DNA from: Nocardioides sp. T2.26MG-1
GTDB lineage: Bacteria > Actinomycetota > Actinomycetes > Propionibacteriales > Nocardioidaceae
Direction: 5' to 3'
Assembly: GCF_950101795.1 (NCBI RefSeq)
Contig: NZ_CATNLZ010000006.1
Location: 18,928-82,927 of the forward strand
Length of the DNA: 64,000 nt
Below, in pieces: positions 51,560 to 60,212 of the stretch. Position 1 is the first letter of the stretch, and the number at the start of each line of letters is the position of its first letter. Made by a program: the position numbers and the translations under genes. Under the pieces are notes generated by a model. The model saw only the letters and a program-made list of their open reading frames with translations. It searched no databases and was not told where the DNA came from.

Positions 51560-52287
51560 GCGCGCTGCTCGAGGTATCCGGCGTGCGGAAGTGCTACGGC
51601 GAGAAGGTCGTCCTCGACGACGTCTCCCTGACGGTGGAGCCGCACGACGTGATCTGCCTGATCGGCTCGTCCGGCTCGGGCAAGTCCACGCTGCTGCGCT
51701 GCCTCAACCTGCTCGAGGACATCGACGACGGCGTGATCCGCTTCGAGGGCGAGGAGATCTCCGACCCGCGCATCGACGCCCGCGACGTGCGCAAGCGGAT
51801 CGGGATGGTGTTCCAGGCCTACAACCTGTTCCCCCACCTGACGGTGCTGGAGAACTGCACGCTCGCGCCGCGCCAGGTGCACGGCGTACGCCGCGCCGAC
51901 GCGGAGGCACGTGCGCAGGAGCTGCTCGCGCGCTTCGGTCTGGCCGACCAGGCCGCGAAGCACCCCGACAAGCTCTCCGGCGGCCAGCAGCAGCGGGCCG
52001 CGCTGGTGCGCGCACTGTGCACGCACCCGACGCTGCTGCTGCTCGACGAGATCACCGCCGCGCTCGACCCCGAGCTGGTGGGCGAGGTGCTCGAGATCGT
52101 CCGCGCCGAGGCGGAGGCCGGCATGACCATGGTGCTCGCCACCCACGAGATGGCGTTCGCCCGTGAGGTCGCCACGAAGGTCTGCTTCCTCGACCAGGGC
52201 CGGATCCTCGAGCAGGGCCTGCCCTCGGAGATCTTCAGCAACCCGCGCGAGGAGCGGACCCGGCAGTTCCTCCGCCGGGTGCTCTGA
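51556..52287 (+). CDS. Amino-acid ABC transporter ATP-binding protein
   Basis: A 243-residue GlnQ/HisP-type ATPase that powers the transporter encoded by the two preceding genes. It has Walker A GSSGSGKST, Q-loop VFQAYNLFPH, signature LSGGQQQRAA, Walker B LLLLDEITAALDP and H-loop ATHEM. It is the last gene of a three-gene operon, followed by a large imperfect hairpin. Confidence 0.95.
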   Translation: MSALLEVSGVRKCYGEKVVLDDVSLTVEPHDVICLIGSSGSGKSTLLRCLNLLEDIDDGVIRFEGEEISDPRIDARDVRKRIGMVFQAYNLFPHLTVLENCTLAPRQVHGVRRADAEARAQELLARFGLADQAAKHPDKLSGGQQQRAALVRALCTHPTLLLLDEITAALDPELVGEVLEIVRAEAEAGMTMVLATHEMAFAREVATKVCFLDQGRILEQGLPSEIFSNPREERTRQFLRRVL

Positions 52288-52295
52288 CGGGTCTG

Positions 52296-52360
52296 CCGTC
52301 GAGGCACCCAGAATGGTTGCCCTGGGGCAGGATCCGCAGCCATTTCTGGTGTCTCGACGG
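52296..52360. repeat. Large imperfect inverted repeat after the ABC operon
   Basis: The arms 52296-52316 and 52340-52360 are about 21 bp each and pair mostly, with shared ends CCGTCGAG/CTCGACGG. The centre holds a second small hairpin TGCCCTGGGGCA. It starts 8 bp past the ATPase stop and probably ends that transcript. The sequence style is like dispersed intergenic repeats of this group. Confidence 0.6.
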
Positions 52361-52412
52361 TGGACGGGAGGCCCCGGACCGACCTTCGGGCCCTCGACGC
52401 TGACACCAGATC

Positions 52413-52421
52413 TGTCACAAT
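52413..52421 (+). promoter_or_regulatory. Extended -10 TGTCACAAT of the racemase gene
   Basis: The same nonamer as at 34502 and 60232, ending 7 nt before the ATG at 52429. Confidence 0.5.
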
Positions 52422-52428
52422 CGCCCGC

Positions 52429-53586
52429 ATGAGCATCGAGCTGGGCCAGGGCACCGGACCCCTCAAGGGCGTCAAGGTCGTCGAGATCGCGGGCATCGGG
52501 CCGAGCCCGCACGCGTGCATGACGCTCGCCGACCTGGGCGCCGACGTGATCCGGGTCGAGCGCCCGGGCGGGCAGCTGCTGGCCGGGGGTGGTCCGCACA
52601 TGCTGCTCAACCGCGGCCGGCCGAGCGTCGCGCTCGACCTCAAGCACCCCGACGCGATCCGCACGGTCCTCGAGCTGGTGGAGCGGGCCGACGTGCTCGT
52701 CGAGGGGATGCGTCCGGGGGTGGCCGAGCGGCTCGGCATCGGGCCCGAGGTCTGCCACGCGCGCAACCCGCGGCTGGTCTACGGCCGGATGACCGGCTGG
52801 GGCCAGGACGGGCCGTTCGCCCAGGTGGCCGGCCACGACATGAACTACATCGCGATCACCGGCGCGCTGCACGGGCTCGGCCAGGACAGGTCCCGGCCGC
52901 ACTTCCCGGCCAACCTGCTCGGCGACTTCGGCGGCGGCTCGACGTACCTCGTCATCGGCATCCTCGCGGCGCTGCTCGAGGCCAAGACCTCCGGGAGGGG
53001 ACAGGTCGTCGACGCGGCGATCGTCGACGGCACCGCCCACCTCAACACGATGACCGCGGCCTTCCTGGCCGCCGGCACGTTCAAGGAGGAGCGGGTCGCG
53101 AACCTGCTCGACGGCGGCGTCCCGTACTACGACATCTACGAGACCGCCGACGGCAGGCACATGTCGGTGGGCGCACTCGAGCCGCAGTTCTACGACGAGT
53201 TCGTCCGGCTGCTCGGCATCGCCGACACCGCCCCCGACCGCTACGACGCCGACCAGGCCGACGCGCTGCGCACGCTGATCGCCGACACCTTCCGGACCCG
53301 CACCCAGGCCGAGTGGGTCGCGGTCTTCGAGGGCACCGACGCCTGCGTCGCCGGGATCGTCCCGTTCAGTGAGGCGGCCCAGCACCCGCACATCAAGGCG
53401 CGGGGCGTGCTCGTCGAGCGCGACGGCTACGTCCAGCCCGCGCCGGCGCCGCGCTTCTCCCGCACGCGGGCCAGTCTCGGCCGCACCGCCGAGGACGCCG
53501 GCCAGAGCACCCGTGAGGCGCTCACCGCCTGGGGGATCGCCGGGGTCGAGGCCCTGATCGAGGGTGGCGCCGCGGTCCAGGCCTGA
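52429..53586 (+). CDS. CaiB/BaiF CoA-transferase family, alpha-methylacyl-CoA racemase-like
   Basis: A 385-residue class III CoA-transferase fold, most like alpha-methylacyl-CoA racemase, which epimerises 2-methyl-branched acyl-CoAs so that beta-oxidation can proceed. His136 (in AGHDMNY) and Asp166 (in LLGDFGGGS) are 30 residues apart, as are the catalytic His126/Asp156 of the M. tuberculosis enzyme Mcr. It starts MSIELGQGTGPLKGVKVVEIAGIGP. It stands alone between the ABC operon and a glutamine amidotransferase gene. A branched-chain fatty acid or sterol side-chain substrate is likely. Confidence 0.9.
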   Translation: MSIELGQGTGPLKGVKVVEIAGIGPSPHACMTLADLGADVIRVERPGGQLLAGGGPHMLLNRGRPSVALDLKHPDAIRTVLELVERADVLVEGMRPGVAERLGIGPEVCHARNPRLVYGRMTGWGQDGPFAQVAGHDMNYIAITGALHGLGQDRSRPHFPANLLGDFGGGSTYLVIGILAALLEAKTSGRGQVVDAAIVDGTAHLNTMTAAFLAAGTFKEERVANLLDGGVPYYDIYETADGRHMSVGALEPQFYDEFVRLLGIADTAPDRYDADQADALRTLIADTFRTRTQAEWVAVFEGTDACVAGIVPFSEAAQHPHIKARGVLVERDGYVQPAPAPRFSRTRASLGRTAEDAGQSTREALTAWGIAGVEALIEGGAAVQA

Positions 53587-53604
53587 GCCAGGCATGATGC
53601 GCGC

Positions 53605-54336
53605 ATGAAGCCGTTCCTCTTCCTGGGCACCCGCGCGGAGGACGACGTCGCCGAGAGCGAGTACGCCGCCGTGCTGCACTGCACCGGTCTCGAGGAGCGC
53701 GACGTGCGCCGGGTCCGCGTGGAGCGCGGCGACCTGGGCGAGGTCGACCTCGACGCCCTCTCCGGCATCGTGCTGGGCGGCGGGCCGTTCAACTCCAGCG
53801 ACCCCGAGGACGCCAAGTCGCCGGTGCAGAAGCGCGCCGAGGCCGAGCTCCGATCCCTCGCCGGGCGGGTCCTCGACGCGGACTTCCCGTTCTTCGGCGC
53901 CTGCTACGGCGTAGGCGTGCTCGGCGGGCTGCGCGGCGGCGTGGTCGACCGCACCTACGGTGAGGCGATCGGCTGTGTGCCGATCACATTGACCGAGGAC
54001 GGCGCCCGGGACCCGCTGTTCGGCGAGATGCCGGCCACCTTCGACGCGCTGCTCGGCCACAAGGAGGCCGTGCGGAGCCTTCCCGATCGCGCGGTGCTGC
54101 TGGCCTCCTCGGCCACCTGCCCCGTGCAGGCGTTCCGGATCGGCCGCAACGCGTACGCCACCCAGTTCCACCCCGAGCTGGACGGGCCCGGCCTCGCGCT
54201 GAGGATCGAGACCTACCGCGACCACGGCTACTTCGAGCCGCACGAGCTCGACGGCCTCCTCGCCATGGCCCGCGGCAGCGACGTCGAGCACCCGCCCCGG
54301 CTGCTGGCGAGGTTCGTCGAGCTCTACGCCCGCTGA
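53605..54336 (+). CDS. Class I glutamine amidotransferase-like protein
   Basis: A 243-residue stand-alone glutamine amidotransferase domain (GuaA-N-terminal type). It has the nucleophile Cys100 in FGACYGVGVLGG, and His189 and Glu191 in QFHPEL. LSGIVLGGGPFNSSDP is the usual approach to the active site. Such proteins hydrolyse glutamine for a partner synthase or act on gamma-glutamyl compounds; no partner is adjacent. It starts 18 bp after the racemase gene and is possibly co-transcribed with it. The true substrate is unknown. Confidence 0.87.
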   Translation: MKPFLFLGTRAEDDVAESEYAAVLHCTGLEERDVRRVRVERGDLGEVDLDALSGIVLGGGPFNSSDPEDAKSPVQKRAEAELRSLAGRVLDADFPFFGACYGVGVLGGLRGGVVDRTYGEAIGCVPITLTEDGARDPLFGEMPATFDALLGHKEAVRSLPDRAVLLASSATCPVQAFRIGRNAYATQFHPELDGPGLALRIETYRDHGYFEPHELDGLLAMARGSDVEHPPRLLARFVELYAR

Positions 54337-54358
54337 GGATATGTTGACGGATATTCAG

Positions 54359-54364
54359 TAAGGT
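54359..54364 (+). promoter_or_regulatory. -10 hexamer of the EthA-like monooxygenase
   Basis: TAAGGT ends 6 nt before the ATG at 54371. GGATAT occurs twice upstream (54337-54342 and 54349-54354) and may be a regulator half-site pair. Confidence 0.4.
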
Positions 54365-54370
54365 CTGCGC

Positions 54371-55810
54371 ATGAGCGAGCACGTGGACGTCCTGATCGTC
54401 GGCGCCGGGCTCTCCGGCATCGGCGCGGCCTGCCGGCTGCGCACCGAGCACCCGGGCCGCAGCGTGGCCGTGCTCGAGGCCCGCGAGGCGAGCGGCGGCA
54501 CCTGGGACCTGTTCCGCTACCCCGGCATCCGGTCGGACTCCGACATGTTCACGTTCGGGTTCAAGTGGCGGCCCTGGCCGGGCGACACCGCGCTCGCCGA
54601 GGGGCCCGCGATCCTCGACTACCTGCGCACGGTCGCCCGTGAGTACGCCGTCGACGAGCTGATCCGCTACCGCCACCGGGTGGTGGGCGCGAGCTGGGAC
54701 TCCGCGACCGATCTCTGGACGGTCGAGGTCGACCGCGACGGCGAGCGGGTCACGCTGACGACCGGCCTGCTGTGGGCGTGCGGCGGCTACTACGACTACG
54801 ACCGGGGCTTCTCGCCGGAGTTCCCCGGCCAGGAGGACTTCCGCGGCACGATCGTGCACCCGCAGCACTGGCCCGAGGACCTCGACTACGCGGGCAGGAA
54901 GGTCGTGGTGATCGGCTCCGGCGCGACCGCGGTCACGCTGGTCCCGGCGATGGCCAACGCGGGCGCCGGCCACGTCACGATGCTCCAGCGCTCGCCGACG
55001 TACGTCGTCTCGCTGCCCGGCCGGGACCCGCTCGCCACGCGCCTCAAGCGGCTGCCCACCCGCGTCAGCTACCCGATCGTGCGGTGGAAGGCGATCCTGC
55101 TCGCGGTCGCGACGTACCAGCTCGCCCAGCGCCGCCCGCAGCTCGTCAAGGGCGCGATCCGCAAGATGACCGCCAAGCAGCTGCCGCCCGGGGTGGACGT
55201 CGACGTGCACTTCAAGCCCGCCTACAACCCCTGGGACCAGCGGCTGTGCTTCGTCCCGGACGGCGACCTGTTCAAGGCGATGCGGGCCGGCCACGCCTCC
55301 GTGGTCACCGACCATGTCGACCGGTTCACCGAGACCGGCATCCGGCTGCGCTCGGGCGAGGAGCTCGAGGCCGACGTGATCGTCACCGCCACCGGCCTCA
55401 CGCTCAAGGCGATGGGCGGCGTCGAGCTCGTCGTCGACGGGACGAAGGTGTTGATGCCCGAGACCATGACCTACAAGGCGCTGATGCTCAGCGACGTGCC
55501 CAACTTCGTGTTCACGATCGGCTACACCAACGCGTCGTGGACGCTGAAGGCCGACCTGGTCGCCGACTTCGTGTGCCGGCTGCTGACCTTCATGGACGAG
55601 CACGGCGTACGCCGGGCGGTGGCGCCCCGCGACCCGTCGGTCGGTGAGCAGCGGCTGATCGACTTCAGCTCCGGCTACATCCTCCGGGCCCTCGACGAGC
55701 TGCCCCGCCAGGGTGACCGGGAGCCGTGGAAGCTGCGGCAGAACTACCTCAAGGACGTGCGCTCGATCAACCGCGACCGCATCGACGACGGCGTCCTGAC
55801 GTTTCGCTGA
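54371..55810 (+). CDS. ethA: EthA-type Baeyer-Villiger flavin monooxygenase
   Basis: A 479-residue FAD/NADPH monooxygenase, very close in sequence features and length to M. tuberculosis EthA (489 residues), the activator of ethionamide. It has an N-terminal FAD motif GAGLSGIGAACRL, GGTWDLFRYPGIRSDSDM, and the type I BVMO fingerprint FRGTIVHPQHWP (Phe157-Pro168). A second Rossmann motif GSGATAVTL and a C-terminal SWTLKADLV follow. It should oxygenate ketones to esters or oxidise thioamides. Unlike in mycobacteria, no ethR-like TetR gene is divergent to it; a glutamine amidotransferase gene is upstream on the same strand. Confidence 0.93.
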   Translation: MSEHVDVLIVGAGLSGIGAACRLRTEHPGRSVAVLEAREASGGTWDLFRYPGIRSDSDMFTFGFKWRPWPGDTALAEGPAILDYLRTVAREYAVDELIRYRHRVVGASWDSATDLWTVEVDRDGERVTLTTGLLWACGGYYDYDRGFSPEFPGQEDFRGTIVHPQHWPEDLDYAGRKVVVIGSGATAVTLVPAMANAGAGHVTMLQRSPTYVVSLPGRDPLATRLKRLPTRVSYPIVRWKAILLAVATYQLAQRRPQLVKGAIRKMTAKQLPPGVDVDVHFKPAYNPWDQRLCFVPDGDLFKAMRAGHASVVTDHVDRFTETGIRLRSGEELEADVIVTATGLTLKAMGGVELVVDGTKVLMPETMTYKALMLSDVPNFVFTIGYTNASWTLKADLVADFVCRLLTFMDEHGVRRAVAPRDPSVGEQRLIDFSSGYILRALDELPRQGDREPWKLRQNYLKDVRSINRDRIDDGVLTFR

Positions 55811-55857
55811 GCCCCAGAACGGTCACCGACCTCCTATCCACCAAGGAGGAGGCAGAC

Positions 55858-56052
55858 ATGGGTATCGGTGACAAGGCCAAGCACAAGCTCGAAGAGGCCG
55901 GCGGCCAGGTCAAGGAGTCGACCGGCAAGGCGACCGGCGACCGCGACCTCGAGGCCGAGGGCAAGGCCGACCAGTCCGAGGGCAAGCTCAAGAACGCCGG
56001 CGAGCACGTCAAGGACGCCGCCAAGGACGCCAAGGACGGCCTGACCAAGTAG
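55858..56052 (+). CDS. CsbD family stress protein
   Basis: A 64-residue CsbD-family protein, highly charged, Lys/Glu/Asp-rich and probably disordered or a small helical bundle. It starts MGIGDKAKHKLEEAGGQVKE, the family signature. CsbD-like proteins are induced by general stress in several bacteria; their biochemical role is unknown. It has a very strong ribosome site (AAGGAGGAGG), fitting high expression, and a 15-bp terminator 25 bp after the stop. Confidence 0.9.
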   Translation: MGIGDKAKHKLEEAGGQVKESTGKATGDRDLEAEGKADQSEGKLKNAGEHVKDAAKDAKDGLTK

Positions 56053-56077
56053 GTCTCCCGCGCACGATGCGGGTCTG

Positions 56078-56113
56078 ACGGGCTGCTTCCCCTATGCTGG
56101 GGGAGCAGCCCGT
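56078..56113 (+). terminator. Terminator after csbD-like gene
   Basis: A 15-bp stem (56078-56092 with 56099-56113), one G-T wobble, TATGCT loop, followed by a short T-containing tail. Confidence 0.75.
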
Positions 56114-56196
56114 TCCGTCTTGCCTCGGGCTATGCGCGGCCACTTCTGCGCTGCGCCACTCCTTCTCGGGAATCCACCTGGCGAGACACGCCAACA

Positions 56197-57666
56197 GTGA
56201 GTAGTTCTCCCTTGTCTTCTGCAGTCTCCGCTGCGGGCTTCGCCGATCTCGGCGTCCCCGCGAGCCTTGCCGCCGTCCTCTCGGACCTCGGCATCACCCA
56301 GCCCACCCCCATCCAGGCCGCCACGCTCCCCGACTCGCTCGCGGGCCGCGACGTCCTGGGCCGCGGCCGCACCGGCTCCGGCAAGACCTACGCCTTCCTC
56401 CTCCCGCTCGTCGCGCGCCTCACCGCGTCCGGCCGGCCGGCCCAGACCCGCAAGCCGCGGGCGCTGATCCTGGCCCCGACGCGCGAGCTCGTGAACCAGA
56501 TCGAGGAGGCGCTCAAGCCGCTGGCCCGCACCTCGGGCCTCACCAGCCAGACCGTCTTCGGCGGTGTCGGCCAGGGCCCGCAGGTCAACGGCCTGCGCAA
56601 GGGCGTCGACATCGTGCTCGCCTGCCCCGGCCGGCTCGAGGACCTCATGGGCCAGGGTCACTGCGACCTCGGCCAGGTCGAGATCACGATCCTCGACGAG
56701 GCCGACCACATGGCCGACCTGGGCTTCCTGCCCGTCGTGCGCCGGATCATGGACCGCACGCCCAGCGACGGCCAGCGCCTGCTGTTCTCGGCCACGCTCG
56801 ACAAGGCGATCGACGTCCTGGTCAAGCGCTTCCTGCACAGCCCGGTGACCCACCAGGCCGACTCGGCGCAGTCGCCGATCTCGACCATGGACCACCACGT
56901 GCTGCACGTCGGGCGCGACCAGCGTGTCCCGGTGCTGGTCGACCTGACCAGCGCGCCGGGCCGCACGGTGGTCTTCACCCGCACCAAGTACGGCGCCAAG
57001 AGCCTGGCCAAGCAGCTCAACAAGTCGGGCGTGCCCGCGGTCGAGCTGCACGGCAACCTCAGCCAGGGCGCGCGGACCCGCAACATGGACGCCTTCCACT
57101 CGGGCAAGGCGAGCACGCTGGTCGCGACCGACATCGCCGCCCGCGGCATCCACGTCGACGACGTCGCCCTTGTGGTGCACGCCGACCCGCCGGTCGAGCA
57201 CAAGGCCTACCTGCACCGCTCGGGACGGACGGCGCGCGCCGGTGCCCGGGGCACGGTCATCACGTTGATGACCGACGAGCAGGTGCGCGACGTGCGCGAC
57301 CTGACCCGGGCGGCCGGCATCAAGCCGACCACGACCCGGATCAACGGCGCGGCCCACCCGCTGCTGGCCGAGCTGGCCCCGGGCGACCGGGTGCTGGTGC
57401 CCGGCGGCCTGGTCGTCGAGACCCCGGCGCCCTCCGGCGGCCGCGGCCCGCGTTCCGAGGGGTCGGGTCGCTCCGGCGGTGGCCGCAACCGGTCCCGCGG
57501 CAGCCGCTCCGGCGGCTCGGGTGCGAAGGCCAAGTCCGGCGGCACCGGTGGTTCCGGCTCCGGTGGCGGCAATCGCTCGCGGCGCCGCTCCGGCGGTGCC
57601 CCGGCGGCGGCGGCCGGCTCGTCGCGGCACAGTGCCGCGTCGTTCAGCTCCGGACGGCGTTCTTGA
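56197..57666 (+). CDS. DEAD-box RNA helicase, RhlE-like
   Basis: A second DEAD-box helicase (489 residues). It has motif I GRTGSGKT, PTRELV, DEAD (as DEADHM), SAT, the ARGIHVDD region and HRSGRTARAG. The Ser/Gly/Arg-rich C-terminal tail (from ~410, e.g. GGRNRSRGSRSGGSG) is disordered and basic, as in RhlE-type helicases that bind RNA non-specifically. It lacks the DbpA-type domain of the helicase at 7622. The GTG at 56197 is the start. The 144-bp leader contains only the upstream terminator and no clear ribosome site. Confidence 0.93.
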   Translation: MSSSPLSSAVSAAGFADLGVPASLAAVLSDLGITQPTPIQAATLPDSLAGRDVLGRGRTGSGKTYAFLLPLVARLTASGRPAQTRKPRALILAPTRELVNQIEEALKPLARTSGLTSQTVFGGVGQGPQVNGLRKGVDIVLACPGRLEDLMGQGHCDLGQVEITILDEADHMADLGFLPVVRRIMDRTPSDGQRLLFSATLDKAIDVLVKRFLHSPVTHQADSAQSPISTMDHHVLHVGRDQRVPVLVDLTSAPGRTVVFTRTKYGAKSLAKQLNKSGVPAVELHGNLSQGARTRNMDAFHSGKASTLVATDIAARGIHVDDVALVVHADPPVEHKAYLHRSGRTARAGARGTVITLMTDEQVRDVRDLTRAAGIKPTTTRINGAAHPLLAELAPGDRVLVPGGLVVETPAPSGGRGPRSEGSGRSGGGRNRSRGSRSGGSGAKAKSGGTGGSGSGGGNRSRRRSGGAPAAAAGSSRHSAASFSSGRRS

Positions 57667-57687
57667 TCACAGGCTCATGAGGGTGTG

Positions 57688-57711
57688 GGTGTCCCCCGAT
57701 CGGGGGACACC
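57688..57711 (+). terminator. Hairpin after rhlE-like gene
   Basis: A perfect 10-bp stem (57688-57697 with 57702-57711) with GATC loop, and a smaller hairpin directly after it, upstream of the CPBP gene. Confidence 0.65.
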
Positions 57712-57734
57712 ACTCCCGAAGGGGTGAGGCACTC

Positions 57735-58424
57735 GTGATGACCTGGCTGCGCCGGGCGCTGTGGGACGTGGTCCCGCGCGACCACCGGTCCACCCCCGCC
57801 GAGCTGCGGCACCGCCAGCTCGTGACGGCGGGCTTCGTCGTGCTCGGCGGCATCGTGCTGGGCCTGTCGCTGCGCATCGAGCCCGGCAGCGCGTGGTTCT
57901 ACCCCGCGACCCTGGCTCTGGCCGCGGTGTGGGCCGTGGGCGCATTCGCCTCCGGCCCGCTCCACCTCGGCCGGACCCTGACCGGCACCGGGACCCCCGG
58001 CCGCCGGCCGGTGGTCACACCGATCCTGCTCGGCCTCGCCCTGGCGGGCGTGTTCGTGGTCGGCGCCCTGGTCGTGCGCCAGGTGCCGTTCCTCGAGGAC
58101 CAGGTGCGCTCGGTGGTCGAGCACGCCGACCAGGGGTCGTGGCCGCTGCTCGTGCTCGTCACGGTCGTCAACGGCATCGCGGAGGAGCTGTTCTTCCGTG
58201 GTGCGGCGTACGCCGCGATCCCGCGCCACCCGGTCGTGCTCACCACGCTGGCCTACGCCGTGGCCACGCTGGCGACCGGCAACGTGATGCTGGCCTTCGC
58301 GGCGCTGCTGCTCGGCGCGCTCGACGGCCTGCAGCGCCGCGCGTCCGGCGGCATCCTCGCGCCGATCCTCACCCACTGCGCCTGGTCGCTGACGATGCTC
58401 TTCGCGCTCCCTGCTCTCTTCTAG
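57735..58424 (+). CDS. CPBP-family intramembrane glutamic endopeptidase
   Basis: A 229-residue membrane protein with several predicted helices and the CPBP/Abi (Rce1-like) motif AEELFFRG (EExxxR). Conserved His residues are expected in the later helices, and one appears in LTHCAWS. The family cleaves within the membrane or processes peptides; bacterial substrates are mostly unknown, and a bacteriocin-immunity role is known in Gram-positives. The start is GTG 57735 or ATG 57738. It is a single gene bracketed by hairpins. Confidence 0.87.
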   Translation: MMTWLRRALWDVVPRDHRSTPAELRHRQLVTAGFVVLGGIVLGLSLRIEPGSAWFYPATLALAAVWAVGAFASGPLHLGRTLTGTGTPGRRPVVTPILLGLALAGVFVVGALVVRQVPFLEDQVRSVVEHADQGSWPLLVLVTVVNGIAEELFFRGAAYAAIPRHPVVLTTLAYAVATLATGNVMLAFAALLLGALDGLQRRASGGILAPILTHCAWSLTMLFALPALF

Positions 58425-58425
58425 T

Positions 58426-58458
58426 GTTGACCCGCCCGAAAGTTTCGGGCGGGTCAAC
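58426..58458. terminator. Bidirectional terminator
   Basis: A perfect 15-bp stem (58426-58440 with 58444-58458) with an AGT loop sits between the convergent CPBP and NAD-binding genes. Confidence 0.85.
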
Positions 58459-58460
58459 GT

Positions 58461-59375
58461 CTAGCTCTCGGCGATCGCCCGGCGCACGGCCTCGCGGTAG
58501 CTGATCGGCTCACCCGGGACGAGGTCGCGGATCGCGTGGTCGGTGACGATGACCTCGGTGCCCATCGAGTCGATGAGGTTGCGGCCGGTGGTGGCGTCGA
58601 CGTTGGTGACGAACGAGATCCAGTACGACGACAGCTTGGGCGTCAGCACCGGGACCGTCACGATCGGCACCCGGCGGCCCTGGATCACCTCGGCCGCCTG
58701 CTGCAGCATCTCGACGTAGCTGAGCTGGTCGGGCCCGCCGATCTCGTAGGCCTGGCCGAACGCCTTCTCGACGCCCACCACGCCGGCGAGGTAGCGCACC
58801 ACGTCGTCGAGCGCGACCGGCTGGGTGCGGGTCGCGGCCCACTTCGGGACCACCATCGCGGGCAGGTTCTTCACGAGCTGCCGGGTCATCTCCCAGGAGA
58901 TGCCGCCGGCGCCGACCACGATCGCGGCGCGCAGCACGGTGACGGGCACGCCCGACCCGGCGAGCAGCTCCTCGACCTCGCGGCGCGAGCGCAGGTGCGG
59001 CGAGAGGTCGGCGTCGTCCTTGCCGAGACCGCCGAGGTAGACGATCTGCCGGGTCCCGCTCGCGGCCGCGGCCAGCCCGAACGACCGGGCCGCCTCGGCG
59101 TCCTTGCTCTCGAAGTCGTCGTCGTCGAGCGAGTGCACGAGGTAGATCGCGACGTCGACGCCGTCCAGCGGTGCCGCCAGCGTGCCCGGGTCGCTGACGT
59201 CGCCGCCGACCGGCTCACCGGGACCGTCGTACGTCTCCGGGTGCCGTGTCATCGCGCGCACCGTGTGGCCCGCCTCGATCAGCGTGGGCACCAGCCGGCT
59301 GCCGACGAAGCCCGTGGCGCCGGTGACGAGCACGGTGAGCGGTTCGGTCGGCTGTGGTGCCGGGGCGTCGGTCAT
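58461..59375 (-). CDS. NAD(P)-binding NmrA/epimerase-like protein
   Basis: An atypical SDR protein of 304 residues. It has an N-terminal GATGFVGSRLVPTLIEAG, then VHSLDDDDFE, and no classical YxxxK. The middle has VLRAAIVVGAGGISWEMTRQLV, and the C-terminus resembles NmrA-like or complex I NDUFA9-like oxidoreductases. The substrate is unknown; a sensor or quinone-related role is possible. The start at ATG 59375 leaves 29 bp to the merR stop on the same strand, so it may be transcribed with merR. Confidence 0.85.
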   Translation of the reverse strand: MTDAPAPQPTEPLTVLVTGATGFVGSRLVPTLIEAGHTVRAMTRHPETYDGPGEPVGGDVSDPGTLAAPLDGVDVAIYLVHSLDDDDFESKDAEAARSFGLAAAASGTRQIVYLGGLGKDDADLSPHLRSRREVEELLAGSGVPVTVLRAAIVVGAGGISWEMTRQLVKNLPAMVVPKWAATRTQPVALDDVVRYLAGVVGVEKAFGQAYEIGGPDQLSYVEMLQQAAEVIQGRRVPIVTVPVLTPKLSSYWISFVTNVDATTGRNLIDSMGTEVIVTDHAIRDLVPGEPISYREAVRRAIAES

Positions 59376-59404
59376 GGGAACACTGTGGCCCCCAGGGGCC
59401 GATT

Positions 59405-60178
59405 TCAATCCTTCGCGGCGCGCTTGGCCGTACGCCGGCTCCGCGCGGCGATCTCCTCGCGCCGGGTCTCGTCCATCGCGGCCTCGTAGGCCGCGACCAG
59501 GCTGGCGATCGACAGCGGCTTGATCCGCTCGACCACCTCGCGCAGCTTCTGCGGAGGCGCGCCGGACTCCTTGTAGACCGGCCAGACCATGGTCCGGAAC
59601 AGCTCGTTGAGCTCCTTGGCGATCTGGCGGCCGTGGTCGGCGTACACCTCGCCCGCCGCGATCGCCGCCTCCAGCGGGAAGCCGAGGTCGAGGAGCCCCA
59701 GCCCGACCGAGAGCTGGGAGACCGCCACCTCGTAGCGGCCGCGCTTGGTGCGGAACACGATCCCGAGCGCGGAGAGCGTCGCCAGGTCGTCCTCGCTGAG
59801 CGACCGGCCGGTGCGCTTCTCGAGCTCCGCGCGCGACATCTCGACGGGCACGTCGGCCTGCCAGGGCGCCAGCATCGTGCGGTGCAGCGCGATGTCCTCG
59901 GGGGTCGCGTCGGCGGGGATCCCGGCGAGGTACTTCTCGATCGCCGAGAGCGTGAACCCGTGGGCCTGCAGCTCCTGGACGAGCTCGAGGCGGGACACGT
60001 GGTCGGGGCTGTAGTAGCCCGACCGGCCGCGCCGGATCGGGGGCGGCACCAGGCCCTTGGTCGTGTAGAAGCGGATGTTGCGCACGCTCATGCCGACCCG
60101 GCTCGTCAGCTCGTCGAGGGTCAGCAGCTCTCGCACCGAGTCGACCTTGGACTCTGGTGCCGATCCACTGTCGTTCAT
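59405..60178 (-). CDS. MerR family regulator divergent from fadAB
   Basis: A 257-residue MerR-type protein with a long C-terminal effector domain. The HTH reads LTLDELTSRVGMSVRNIRFYTTKGLVPPP, with the wing GYYSPDHVSRLELV. The C-terminal ~170 residues lack Cys pairs, so a metal ligand is unlikely; a long hydrophobic domain fits an organic or acyl-CoA ligand. It is divergent from the thiolase gene, with a 19-bp palindrome between them. A role in controlling fatty-acid oxidation is the best inference. Confidence 0.88.
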   Translation of the reverse strand: MNDSGSAPESKVDSVRELLTLDELTSRVGMSVRNIRFYTTKGLVPPPIRRGRSGYYSPDHVSRLELVQELQAHGFTLSAIEKYLAGIPADATPEDIALHRTMLAPWQADVPVEMSRAELEKRTGRSLSEDDLATLSALGIVFRTKRGRYEVAVSQLSVGLGLLDLGFPLEAAIAAGEVYADHGRQIAKELNELFRTMVWPVYKESGAPPQKLREVVERIKPLSIASLVAAYEAAMDETRREEIAARSRRTAKRAAKD

Positions 60179-60212
60179 GACCCTCCTCACAGATCGTGAC
60201 CCAGTCCGTCCC

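Noticed and set aside
51445..54291. A 948-codon minus-strand open frame
   Set aside because: It is antisense to the ABC ATPase, racemase and amidotransferase genes, all of which have intact motifs. It is a shadow of GC-biased codon use.
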